Shown here: positions 7,883 to 15,720 of the stretch, piece by piece | Position numbering within the stretch: the stretch's first letter is position 1 | Layout of the letters: every line of letters begins with the position of its first letter | Source: an uncultured Pigmentiphaga sp. | Lineage (GTDB): Bacteria > Pseudomonadota > Gammaproteobacteria > Burkholderiales > Burkholderiaceae_B | Reading direction: 5' to 3' | DNA: 23,955 nucleotides | NCBI GenBank assembly: GCA_937891425.1 | Contig: CALAGD010000087.1 | Coordinates: forward strand, 1 to 23,955 | Notes under the pieces: model-generated | The model's database searches: none | Seen by the model: only the letters and a program-made list of their open reading frames with translations | What the model was told of the DNA's origin: nothing | Translations under genes and position numbers: made by a program

Positions 7883-7941
7883 ACGAAATCTAACTTCCGT
7901 AACGAGAGGGCGTTCAGTCTAATACGAAGCGCAACAGGTAC
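7882..7941. promoter_or_regulatory. Candidate LysR binding region in the LysR-Bug divergent gap
   Basis: TACGAA (7882-7887) faces TTCCGTA (7895-7901) as an imperfect inverted repeat of the T-N11-A type, overlapping the LysR start codon. A second TACGAA copy lies near 7923-7928. Repeated half-sites in a divergent LysR gap suggest autoregulation and control of the Bug gene. No defined promoter boxes were found. Confidence 0.3.
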
Positions 7942-8026
7942 CCGCGCTTCCGAGCGTCGGATCCGGAGCACGTCATCGTGAAAAACAGGCGTCACCGCCA
8001 CAGACGATAACAGGAGACATTCTGCG

Positions 8027-9019
8027 ATGAATCCCACTCGTTCCCGCCGCCGGTTCATCGGTCTGGCTACTGCGGCGATCGCTGCTGGCGCCATGTCATT
8101 GAACACCGCGTACGCGTCGGATCGCCCCGTGACGATTGTGGTGCCCAATGCCCCGGGTGGAACGACCGACAAGCTGGGCCGTCTGCTCGCGCACTACCTG
8201 TCGCCCCTGCTGAAGCGGCAGATCATCGTCGAGAACCGTCCAGGCGCGGGAACCGGCATCGGGGCCGCTTACGTGGCGCGCGCCAGGCCCGATGGCGACA
8301 CGCTGCTGCTGGCCACCGTCGCTACCATCGCGGTCAACCCCGCGCTTTATACGGATCTAAGCTACGACCCGCAGCGCGATTTCGACCCCATCGGGCTGGT
8401 TGCCGCCGTGCCGCTGGTGGCGGTCGTGAGGGCCGACTCGAAAGCAAACTCCATTGCCGACCTCATAAAAGTAGCGCAGGAGCACCCGGGCAAGTTGTCG
8501 TTCGGTTCGGCGGGGGCGGGTACCCCGCAGCACCTTAGTGCGGAGGTCTTCAAGGCTGCAACCGGAACCAACATGGTTCATGTTCCTTACAAGGGGAGCA
8601 GTCCCGCTCTCACCGACCTGCTGGCTGGCAATCTTGACTTCATGTTCTGCGACATCCAGCCTACCTTGCCGCACCTGAGCTCGGGCAAGCTGAAAGCACT
8701 GGGTGTGACGTCGCTGAACCCGCAGCCTTCGGTACCATCTGCAGTGCCGATCGCGAAGGCAGGTATACCCGATCTGGCCAATTTTGAAGTGGTCGCATGG
8801 CAGGCCCTGATGGCGCCCAAAGGGACGCCGCCGGAGCTGGTGAAGCAGTATGCTCAAGCCCTGGCCACCATGATGCACAATCCCGAGGTTCGTGCAGTGA
8901 TGGAGCGGGACGGTATCGAGCCGCGTTACATGGGGCCCGGGGAACTGGCCAAATTCATTGCCAGCGAAACCGACCGCTGGGGCAGCCTGGTGAAGAGACT
9001 GAACCTGCGGGCACACTGA
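8027..9019 (+). CDS. Bug/TctC-family tripartite tricarboxylate receptor with Tat-like signal
   Basis: A 330-residue periplasmic solute-binding protein of the Bordetella uptake gene (Bug) family. The N terminus has SRRRFIGLATAAIAAGAMSL followed by NTAYA, a twin-arginine-like motif before a hydrophobic stretch, with cleavage near residue 30. Family motifs are VTIVVPNAPGGTTDKLGRLL, VENRPGAGTGIGAAYVARA with PDGDT, and HVPYKGSSPALTDLLAG. AGGAGA at 8011-8016 supports the start. No TctA/TctB permease genes are nearby, as is usual for Bug proteins. Such receptors bind carboxylates, using backbone contacts to a ligand carboxyl group. The divergent LysR gene is its likely regulator. Confidence 0.93.
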   Translation: MNPTRSRRRFIGLATAAIAAGAMSLNTAYASDRPVTIVVPNAPGGTTDKLGRLLAHYLSPLLKRQIIVENRPGAGTGIGAAYVARARPDGDTLLLATVATIAVNPALYTDLSYDPQRDFDPIGLVAAVPLVAVVRADSKANSIADLIKVAQEHPGKLSFGSAGAGTPQHLSAEVFKAATGTNMVHVPYKGSSPALTDLLAGNLDFMFCDIQPTLPHLSSGKLKALGVTSLNPQPSVPSAVPIAKAGIPDLANFEVVAWQALMAPKGTPPELVKQYAQALATMMHNPEVRAVMERDGIEPRYMGPGELAKFIASETDRWGSLVKRLNLRAH

Positions 9020-9111
9020 CCACCGTGCCGCGTGATCCGTTCCCTAATTTGTATGGATGATTGCCAGGCACCGACTGGCCAGAACTGCCCCTGCCGTCAA
9101 AGGCACACGAC

Positions 9112-9135
9112 CTGCCGGAGGGCTGTACCCGGCAG
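9112..9135 (+). terminator. Hairpin between the convergent Bug and IclR genes
   Basis: CTGCCGG (9112-9118) pairs perfectly with CCGGCAG (9129-9135) around a 10-base loop, followed on the plus strand by TTCTCGTT. The rest of the 169-base gap holds nothing recognisable. The T-run is poor, so this may end transcription weakly or in both directions. Confidence 0.4.
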
Positions 9136-9188
9136 TTCTCGTTGGTGACCTGCAGCCGGGCAAACTCTCCGCGTCGCAATCTTCCTTT

Positions 9189-10025
9189 TCAGAAGTTCAT
9201 GCCAAGGACGCCCAGGTCGTTCCCGAAGTCGCGCAGGGCAGGGCCTACCTGTTCTGCGAGAATTTTTTGTGTGAACAAAGATCTGTGGCCGCCGCAGCTG
9301 AGCGCAGCCAGCACCTCGCCTTGTGCGTTGATGACGGGTGCACCCACTGCGTTGAGTTCAGGGTGGAATATTCCCATGTTGGTGACGAAACCCTGCGAGC
9401 GGTACTCGACCAGTGCCTTCTCGATGAGGGGATAGGCGCGCGCATGCTCTTCCGGATACATCTTGCACGCTTTCTCAAGCAAGTTCGTGCGTCGCTCGGT
9501 ATCGAGTGCCCCCAAGTATGCCCACCCCATGCCTGTGGTGAGCATGGAAACCGTTGAGCCCGGCCTCAGCCCCGGAAACACGGGTTCACGGCTTTCTACA
9601 CGCGCGATGTAGAGCATTTTTGCGTCGCACTCGACCCCCAAAGACACTGCTCCACTGAAGCGGTTCGCCAGCAGGGTCATCTGTGGTTTGGCAAGGTCCA
9701 CTAAGGTTCGGTTGGCGAGGGTACTGTAGCCGAGGGCGAGCGCCTTTATTCCGGGGCGCAGATGATCTTCCGATACCCTTTCGATGTAGCCCAGTTCGTG
9801 CAGTGTATGGCACAGGCGCCACACGGTAGGCTGGGGCAAGCCGACCATCCTCGATAACTGGCTGACAGTTCGGGGTTCCTGTGCTGTCGCCAGTGTTTGC
9901 AACACAGCGAGCCCCCTGGCCAGCGCTGTCACGAAGAACCTGTCGTTCGACTCGTTTGCCTGCGTGGGCACGACATCCGGTTCTACGGAGACCTGCTCGA
10001 GTGTTTGTTTTCTTGTGCGTTTCAT
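9189..10025 (-). CDS. IclR-family transcriptional regulator
   Basis: 278 residues. The N-terminal 25-30 residues are a polar extension. The winged helix-turn-helix covers about 30-90 (ALARGLAVLQTLATAQEPRT, VSQLSRMVGLPQPTVWRLCH, LHELGYIERV). The C-terminal IclR effector domain follows (GAVSLGVECDAKMLYIARVE at about 144-163, GFVTNMGIFHPELNAVGAPV and a VLAALSCGG segment). It is divergent from the VOC-hydrolase-hydroxylase-Bug operon across a 91-base gap containing an inverted repeat, so it is the likely regulator of that operon. IclR proteins of aromatic pathways (PcaR, MhpR, PobR types) often act as activators. Confidence 0.92.
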   Translation of the reverse strand: MKRTRKQTLEQVSVEPDVVPTQANESNDRFFVTALARGLAVLQTLATAQEPRTVSQLSRMVGLPQPTVWRLCHTLHELGYIERVSEDHLRPGIKALALGYSTLANRTLVDLAKPQMTLLANRFSGAVSLGVECDAKMLYIARVESREPVFPGLRPGSTVSMLTTGMGWAYLGALDTERRTNLLEKACKMYPEEHARAYPLIEKALVEYRSQGFVTNMGIFHPELNAVGAPVINAQGEVLAALSCGGHRSLFTQKILAEQVGPALRDFGNDLGVLGMNF

Positions 10026-10053
10026 GTTGCAGCGAGTCTATGCGGTGCAGTAT

Positions 10054-10088
10054 TATGGGACAAGAAAAATAAATAAGTTATTCTCATA
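10054..10088. promoter_or_regulatory. Putative IclR operator in the divergent gap
   Basis: TATGGGACAA (10054-10063) and TTATTCTCATA (10078-10088) form an imperfect inverted repeat, with half-site TATGRGAxxAA, around an A/T-rich centre. It lies midway between the two divergent start codons. The surrounding 91 bases are much more AT-rich than the coding DNA. A strong ribosome site, AAGGAGG (10103-10109), precedes the VOC start. Binding by the IclR protein is inferred from position. Confidence 0.42.
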
Positions 10089-10116
10089 GCGAATTATACA
10101 TGAAGGAGGGCAGGAA

Positions 10117-10698
10117 ATGAAGCAGTTCCCCAAGTTACGGCAACCCGTCTCATACGACTCCAGACAGCACGAGTTCCCGATTATTCACGGGCTTCATCAC
10201 TGGGCGTTCCGGTGCCGCAATGTTGAAGAAACCCGTCACTTTTACGAAGACGTTCTGGGCTTGCCGCTCGCCGCCGCCGTCACGCACGACCGGGTGCCCA
10301 GCACCGGTGAGTTCCATCCCTACTATCACATCTTCTTTGAAATGGCGGATGGATCCTACCTGGCGTTCTTCGACCTGCTTGATGACAAGGGATACGAACC
10401 CGATCCTGCCAACCCCAACTGGGTCAACCATCTGGCATTGGAAGTATCAAGCCGCGAGGCCCTGGAGCAGGCCAAGCACCGTCTCGAGGCGGAAGGCGTC
10501 GAGGTGCTGGGCATCGTCGACCACAAGTGGTTTGACTCCATCTATTTCTTTGATCCCAATGGCATCCGACTGGAACTGGTGTTCCGCACCGCGCCCATCG
10601 AAGAGATGCACAGGAAGTTCCAGAATGCCGCACGCGTACTGGAGGGGGTTGATGCAAAACGCGAGCAGGTCCGCAACCAGCGGGGTCAAGTGTCATAA
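10117..10698 (+). CDS. VOC-fold metalloenzyme (glyoxalase / extradiol dioxygenase-like)
   Basis: A 193-residue vicinal-oxygen-chelate protein with two beta-alpha-beta-beta-beta modules. Likely metal ligands are His27 or His28 (HGLHHWAF), His105 (WVNHLALEV) and Glu153 (GIRLELVF), the His-His-Glu set of extradiol dioxygenases and some glyoxalases. Module boundaries show as NVEETRHFYEDVLGLPL and SSREALEQAKHRLEAEGVEV. It is shorter than the roughly 290-residue two-domain catechol dioxygenases. It is first in an operon with a hydrolase, a phenol-type hydroxylase and a Bug receptor, which favours a role in ring opening or in handling a ring-cleavage intermediate. AAGGAGG at 10103-10109 sets the start. 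The exact reaction is not known. Confidence 0.85.
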   Translation: MKQFPKLRQPVSYDSRQHEFPIIHGLHHWAFRCRNVEETRHFYEDVLGLPLAAAVTHDRVPSTGEFHPYYHIFFEMADGSYLAFFDLLDDKGYEPDPANPNWVNHLALEVSSREALEQAKHRLEAEGVEVLGIVDHKWFDSIYFFDPNGIRLELVFRTAPIEEMHRKFQNAARVLEGVDAKREQVRNQRGQVS

Positions 10699-10757
10699 AC
10701 CGGGAGCACGTAGCGCTTGATATTCCCCCGGGTTCAGCCAGTGAAAGCCAGTCGGGG

Positions 10758-11837
10758 ATGCATTTGAACCGTCCTCGCGTGTACGGAGTGCTTGCGGGTC
10801 CGTCATTCGGAAAGGTGGGTGCGATTGTCATGCATCCCACTTCGAACTTCATGGGACATTATCTGCTCGACCCACTGGCGCAAAAGAATATCGGAGTGCT
10901 AGCGCTGAATTCGCGCTATGTAAACAACGATTCAGTGCTGTTGGTCGAGCGGGTCATTCAGGATCTGGGCGCGGGCGTGCGGTTCATGCGTTCGCGTTTC
11001 GATACCGTATTCCTCATCGGCAATTCGGGTGGTGGGGCCCTGGTTGCCCTGTACCAGGAGCAAGCCGAAAAACTCTCGATAACGCATACCCCGGCTGGTG
11101 ACCCCATCGAAATATCGCCAGACGATCTTCCTCCGGCGGATGGAATTGCACTCATGGCCGCGCACCTCGGGCGGCCCCATCTCATGCGCAACTGGATCGA
11201 TGCGTCAGTCACTGATGAACGGGATCCCCTCAGCTGCGATCCTGATCTGGATATCTACAGCACAGAAAATGCACCACCATTTACAGAGGACTTCGTCGAG
11301 CAAGTGCGTATGGCACAAAAAGCGCGGCACGAGCGGATCACGCAGTATGCGCTCAACCGCCTGCGCCTGCTGCGCAGCCTGGATCAACCCATCAATGATG
11401 AAGCGATGCTGATCTATCGGACGTATGCGGACCCCCGGTTCGTCGATCTGACGCTCGACCCCAACGACCGAAGTTTCGGGGGCAATCGGGGAGGTGGCAA
11501 CGCCCGAGCACACAATTACGGGGTGAACAATCTCGGGCGATACAGTTCACTGACTTCATGGCTCTCGCAGTGGTCATCGCGTTCGCGCCTGGACGGCCCC
11601 CGTAACCTGGCCAACACCACGGTACCTGTACTTCATCTGGAGTACACCGCAGATGCCTCGATCTTCCCCAGCGACATCGCGCAGTGGAACGCCGCTGCGG
11701 AGGGTCGCGTCGAGCATCACCAAATCAAGAACGGAACGCACTATCTTGCCGGGCAGTCAGGCCTCATCGATCTTGTAGCACGCCTCACCGACGATTGGAG
11801 CAAGAGGCTGGCGAAGGGGCATATTTCTGCTGCATGA
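10758..11837 (+). CDS. Alpha/beta hydrolase
   Basis: 359 residues from ATG 10758. The nucleophile elbow GNSGGG puts Ser90 at the turn. His328 (NGTHYLAG) and Asp299 (EYTADAS) are the likely triad partners. The insertion from about 105 to 260 would form the cap. The start is uncertain. The frame stays open from 10653, the codons just before 10758 read like coding sequence (REHVALDIPPGSASESQSG), and no ATG, GTG or TTG lies there; the ribosome site before 10758 is weak. A non-standard start such as ATA at 10695, overlapping the upstream stop, or coupling to the VOC gene is possible. The role is inferred as hydrolysis of a ring-cleavage product or an aromatic ester. Confidence 0.83.
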   Translation: MHLNRPRVYGVLAGPSFGKVGAIVMHPTSNFMGHYLLDPLAQKNIGVLALNSRYVNNDSVLLVERVIQDLGAGVRFMRSRFDTVFLIGNSGGGALVALYQEQAEKLSITHTPAGDPIEISPDDLPPADGIALMAAHLGRPHLMRNWIDASVTDERDPLSCDPDLDIYSTENAPPFTEDFVEQVRMAQKARHERITQYALNRLRLLRSLDQPINDEAMLIYRTYADPRFVDLTLDPNDRSFGGNRGGGNARAHNYGVNNLGRYSSLTSWLSQWSSRSRLDGPRNLANTTVPVLHLEYTADASIFPSDIAQWNAAAEGRVEHHQIKNGTHYLAGQSGLIDLVARLTDDWSKRLAKGHISAA

Positions 11838-11852
11838 CCATACGAGGAATCA

Positions 11853-13502
11853 ATGATAGAGACACCAGTACTGATTGTTGGCGCGGGGCCAGCGGGGGCA
11901 ACGCTGGCTGCCGAAGTGGGGTTCGGCGGAGGACGCTGTCTGCTGATTGACGAAGGCGATGGGCACAACCCACACCCGCGGGCGAACTTCGCTGGTCAGC
12001 GAACAATGGAGATCTTCCGCCGGTGGGGCCTTGCAGATGAGGTCATCCAAGCCAGTCTGCCGCTCGACTACCCTGTCCATGTAATCTTCTCGACTCGGCT
12101 CTGCGACAAGGAAATTCACCGTTTCAAGCTGGGTACGCTGCGTGACTACCTGAATCCTTCCGATGAGTTCCGTGCCGTCGTGCCGGACGTTGAGTGGTCA
12201 CCATACTTCAAGACCCAGATCGGGCAAAACTTTCTGGAACCTCTGATTGCCGGTTTCGCGAAGACTCACACCGGTGTCCAGGTATGGTATGGCTGGAAGC
12301 TGGAAGACTTCGAACAGGATGAAAACGGAGTTACCGCCACCCTCAGACGTGTGGCGCCCGCAAGCGAACCCGGCCAGCCGGCTGATGAAACATGTCGGGT
12401 GCGGTGTCAGTATCTTGTTGGCTGCGATGGGGGCAAAAGCCTGGTTCGACGCAAGCTGGAAGTGCCCTTTATCGGGCGCGGCGCGTTGTCGAGAAATCTT
12501 GGCATTTACGCCCGCATACCCGGATTCCTAGACCATCACAAGATGGGCCCGGGCACGCTGCTGTGGACGCTCGCGCCCAACTCACAGGGCGTCTTCATCA
12601 CCATCAATGGCGACGACCTGTGGACATACAACCGCTACTTCGACGACGACAACGATACCACGGCGCCCGAAGACATCGTCTGCCAGGCCATCGGCAAGAA
12701 GGTCCCGGTCGAGGTATTGTCTGTACAGCCATGGACGGGCTACCAGGTAGTTGCCGAACGTTACCGGGTGGGTCGGGTGTTTCTGTGTGGTGATTCGGCA
12801 CACTTGTTCAATCCCACGGGCGGGTTCGGCATGAACACCGCAATTGCGGACGCAGCTGACCTCGGCTGGAAGCTCGCCGCGACGCTGAACGGCTGGGGCG
12901 GTGCATCGCTGCTTGACAGCTATGAAAGCGAGCGCAGGCCCATCGGTGTGCGCAACACCACACAGGCAGCGCGCAATTTCGATGGCGTGGCTGGGATTCT
13001 GAGATCGCCGGCTCATATTGAGGAGGAGTCAGAGAGAGGCGAAGCCTTGCGGCGCAGTGTGGCCGAGCACTTGCAGGGCCAGAAGCATACGTGGTCGGCA
13101 AGCGGTATGCATCTCGGTTACCGGTACGACGATTCTCCCATCATCGTTCCCGACGGAACTGAACCTCCTCCTGATGACCCCTTGCGCTACCACCCGTCGG
13201 CAAGGCCAGGCTCGCGTATACCGCACGTGTGGTTGAAGCCCGGTTTTTCCACACTCGATCTTGTACCCCGAACGGGATTCCGGGTGTTCAGGCTGGCTGG
13301 AGCACCCAGCTGCACTGAACTGCTGCAGGCAGCCGCCTTACGCAATGTTCCCATCGACGAGCATGTCATCGAGGGCGAGCGGGCAGCGGAGCTGTACGGC
13401 GCCCGTTATGTGCTGGTGCGGCCGGACAGCCATGTTGCCTGGCGAGGAAACGACATCCCGGCAAGCCCGCTGGAGATTATCGATACTGTACGCGGCGCCT
13501 GA
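11853..13502 (+). CDS. FAD-dependent aromatic monooxygenase (PheA/TfdB/MhpA type)
   Basis: A 549-residue single-component flavoprotein hydroxylase of the FAD_binding_3 family. GAGPAG at 10-15 binds the ADP part of FAD. LVGCDGGKS at about 191-199 is the DG motif contacting FAD and NAD(P)H. FLCGDSAHLFNPTGGFGMN at about 309-327 is the GD motif binding the ribityl chain. The C-terminal 150 residues (from about 400) match the thioredoxin-like domain of phenol hydroxylase types in length. GAGGA before ATG 11853 supports the start, 15 bases after the hydrolase. It probably hydroxylates a phenolic ring using NAD(P)H and O2. Members of this family include MhpA, TfdB and resorcinol hydroxylases, and the sequence does not decide between them. 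Confidence 0.9.
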   Translation: MIETPVLIVGAGPAGATLAAEVGFGGGRCLLIDEGDGHNPHPRANFAGQRTMEIFRRWGLADEVIQASLPLDYPVHVIFSTRLCDKEIHRFKLGTLRDYLNPSDEFRAVVPDVEWSPYFKTQIGQNFLEPLIAGFAKTHTGVQVWYGWKLEDFEQDENGVTATLRRVAPASEPGQPADETCRVRCQYLVGCDGGKSLVRRKLEVPFIGRGALSRNLGIYARIPGFLDHHKMGPGTLLWTLAPNSQGVFITINGDDLWTYNRYFDDDNDTTAPEDIVCQAIGKKVPVEVLSVQPWTGYQVVAERYRVGRVFLCGDSAHLFNPTGGFGMNTAIADAADLGWKLAATLNGWGGASLLDSYESERRPIGVRNTTQAARNFDGVAGILRSPAHIEEESERGEALRRSVAEHLQGQKHTWSASGMHLGYRYDDSPIIVPDGTEPPPDDPLRYHPSARPGSRIPHVWLKPGFSTLDLVPRTGFRVFRLAGAPSCTELLQAAALRNVPIDEHVIEGERAAELYGARYVLVRPDSHVAWRGNDIPASPLEIIDTVRGA

Positions 13503-13550
13503 TCCAGCAACACGTACTCGTACTCATTACTAACAGAAGGAGGAGGTCGA

Positions 13551-14543
13551 ATGAACGTACTGCAGAAAATCATGCTGGCCACGACGGTTGCGGTCGCTGC
13601 GTCAAGCGGGGGTATTGGCTGCGTGCATGCAACGGAAGCTGCAGGCTTCCCGAGCAAGCCATTGCGGTTTGTCGTGCCATTTCCGGCGGGCGGCGCCACC
13701 GACACGCTGGCACGCGCTCTTGCGCAGGAACTTTCCGCATCGTGGAAGCAGCCGGTCATCGTAGAGAACCGCACCGGGGCAAACGGCAATATCGGCGTGG
13801 CGGCGGCATTGGAAGCGGAACCGGACGGTTACACCATTTTCATGGCGTCAACGTCCACGCTGGCGACCAATCCGGCGCTTTACAAGAATCTGCCATATGA
13901 CCCGGCCAAGGATATCGCCCCGATTGCCCTGCTTACCAAGGTTCCAAATGTGCTTGTGGTGAAACCTTCGTTTCCGGCGAACAATGTGACGGAACTGGTG
14001 GACCTGGCCAGGGCGAAGTCGGGCGGCTATACATATGCCTCGCCCGGCAGCGGCAATCTTAGCCATCTGTCCGGAGAGCTCTTCAAGAAGGATGCTGGCG
14101 TGAACCTGGTGCATGTACCATACAAGGGTGATGCCGCGGCCACGGTCGATCTTATCGGCGGACATGTCGACACCATGTTCCTGATCGGCATCAGCGCGCT
14201 TCCCCGTGTGAAGGAAGGCCAGTTGAAGGCGCTGGCAGTTACTTCGAGCAACCGCATCCCGTCGCTCCCCGATGTGCCTACTATGGAGGAGCTCGGCTAT
14301 CCGGGCTTCAACACCGAGGCGTGGTTCGGCATCGCCACGAGTTCCAAGGTTCCCGCTGACATCGTGAACACGATCAACGAAGCCACAGTACGCATTCTTC
14401 AGACCAAGGAGTTCCAGGACCGGCTGAATACGCTGGGCGGAATCACCGAGCTCATGTCGGCTCAGCAGTTCGCGAACTTTGTCGACAAGGAACGCCAGAA
14501 GTGGAAGAAGGTGGTCAACGAGACGGGTGCAACCGTCGACTGA
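13551..14543 (+). CDS. Bug/TctC-family tripartite tricarboxylate receptor
   Basis: A 330-residue periplasmic receptor with a Sec-type signal (MNVLQKIMLATTVAVAASSG, cleavage probably after CVHA near residue 27). Family motifs are RFVVPFPAGGATDTLARALA, VENRTGANGNIGVAAALEA with PDGYT, and HVPYKGDAAATVDLIGG. A very strong ribosome site, AAGGAGGAGGT, lies just before ATG 13551. It is last in the operon led by the VOC gene and is followed by a strong terminator. No TctA/TctB permease is present. It presumably captures the aromatic acid, or a breakdown product, handled by the operon. It shares the family pattern with the receptors at 8027 and 18272 but differs enough in sequence not to be a recent duplicate. 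Confidence 0.94.
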   Translation: MNVLQKIMLATTVAVAASSGGIGCVHATEAAGFPSKPLRFVVPFPAGGATDTLARALAQELSASWKQPVIVENRTGANGNIGVAAALEAEPDGYTIFMASTSTLATNPALYKNLPYDPAKDIAPIALLTKVPNVLVVKPSFPANNVTELVDLARAKSGGYTYASPGSGNLSHLSGELFKKDAGVNLVHVPYKGDAAATVDLIGGHVDTMFLIGISALPRVKEGQLKALAVTSSNRIPSLPDVPTMEELGYPGFNTEAWFGIATSSKVPADIVNTINEATVRILQTKEFQDRLNTLGGITELMSAQQFANFVDKERQKWKKVVNETGATVD

Positions 14544-14609
14544 CTGCCCTGAGCTACCTGTGCCCGAAGGTGTTTCCGTTTGGGCGCGGGTACGGATGCA
14601 AGCGTTCTG

Positions 14610-14636
14610 CGCCCGGCCTGGCCGGGCGTTTTCTTC
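14610..14636 (+). terminator. Strong terminator of the VOC-hydroxylase-Bug operon
   Basis: CGCCCGGC (14610-14617) pairs perfectly with GCCGGGCG (14621-14628) around a CTG loop, followed by TTTTCTTC. It lies between two convergent genes and faces the plus strand. The minus strand has no T-run after it. Confidence 0.82.
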
Positions 14637-14651
14637 AGGTATGCGTTGATG

Positions 14652-15566
14652 TTACGGCTTGCGCACCCTTTGGTCGGCGAACAGTTCTACGAACAGCTCG
14701 CGCAGCCATTTGTTGCCCGAGTCCTGCCCCTGACGTTTGTGCCAATACTGGGTGATGGTATGGCCGGGCAGCTCCAGCGGGGGCGGGTAGGCCACCAGGC
14801 GTGGATCGGCGCTGGCCATGGCCAGACCCGCACGGCGTGGCAGCATCGTGATGTGTTCGGTGGTGGCCACCAGCTGGGGCAGCAGCAGGAAGTTGGGCAG
14901 TCTCACGGCCACGCGGCGCCGGATGCGATGATCCTCCAGTTCGCGCTCGACGGCTACGTGGGTGAAGCTCGAGCTGATCACCACCACGTGACCTTCGCGC
15001 AAGAAGTCGTCCAGAGTCAATTGTCCGCGTATGCGCGGGTGGTCGCGCGCCGCGAGACACACGAAGACATCCTTGTAGATGGCTTTCTGGAAGAAGCCTT
15101 CGGGCACGTTCGGAACCGGACCTACGGCAAGGTCTACCAGGCCCGCTTCGATGAGCTGGGGCGTGCGGTCGCTGATGTGGGAAAGCTCGATGCCGGCCTT
15201 TGGCGCGCGGTTCCAGAACGTCTTGAGCAGCCGTGGGGCCATCACGATCTGGCCAATATCGGTAATGGCCACTCGAAACACGCGCTCGCTGGTTGCAGGG
15301 TCAAAGCGAACACGGTAATTGAGCGTGGACTCGAGCGCGGCGATGGATGCTCGCACATGTTCGCGCATGCCTTCCGCCTGGGCCGTGGGTTGCATTTCGT
15401 GGCCCACCCTGACGAAGAGAGGGTCTTCGAAATGTGCGCGCAAGCGCGCCAGAATCATGCTGACGGCGGGCTGGGTGAGTCCCATGCGATTGGCAGTGCG
15501 TGACAGGCTGCGGGTCTTGTAGATCTCGTCGAGCACTCGCAGCATTTGCAGATCGAGGTTTTTCAT
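14652..15566 (-). CDS. LysR-family regulator of the NodD/NahR-like subgroup
   Basis: 304 residues. The helix-turn-helix part reads MLRVLDEIYKTRSLSRTANR, then MGLTQPAVSMILARLRAHFE, then DPLFVR. The DPLFVR element after the wing is characteristic of the NodD/NahR/LinR subgroup, whose members respond to aromatic compounds. The effector domain follows from about residue 88 (SERVFRVAITDIGQIVMAPR). It is divergent from the aldehyde dehydrogenase/hydratase-aldolase operon across a 154-base AT-rich gap. This resembles the pairing of NahR with the nah genes, but the identity with NahR is only at subgroup level. Confidence 0.92.
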   Translation of the reverse strand: MKNLDLQMLRVLDEIYKTRSLSRTANRMGLTQPAVSMILARLRAHFEDPLFVRVGHEMQPTAQAEGMREHVRASIAALESTLNYRVRFDPATSERVFRVAITDIGQIVMAPRLLKTFWNRAPKAGIELSHISDRTPQLIEAGLVDLAVGPVPNVPEGFFQKAIYKDVFVCLAARDHPRIRGQLTLDDFLREGHVVVISSSFTHVAVERELEDHRIRRRVAVRLPNFLLLPQLVATTEHITMLPRRAGLAMASADPRLVAYPPPLELPGHTITQYWHKRQGQDSGNKWLRELFVELFADQRVRKP

Positions 15567-15621
15567 TCGGTGCTACCCCGTGGCCCCGCTTGCGCGCAGC
15601 CGGACCTATTTATCAATAAAC

Positions 15622-15649
15622 TTGATTCAAAGAATAATTCAAATAGTAT
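15622..15649 (+). promoter_or_regulatory. Putative promoter and LysR site of the dehydrogenase-aldolase operon
   Basis: TTGATT (15622-15627) and TAGTAT (15644-15649) form a -35/-10 pair with a 16-base spacer. The same stretch is an interrupted inverted repeat, TTGA (15622-15625) and TCAA (15639-15642). A near-palindromic TTTATCAATAAA lies just upstream, at about 15609-15620. This is the only strongly AT-rich island in the neighbourhood and lies in the divergent gap, so overlap of promoter and LysR operator is likely. Confidence 0.5.
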
Positions 15650-15720
15650 TGTCTGATAAATGCTGGCTCTCTAGACTGCAGCGGAATCAGCCGATCTGGC
15701 GTTCGTAATCGCTCACGAGT

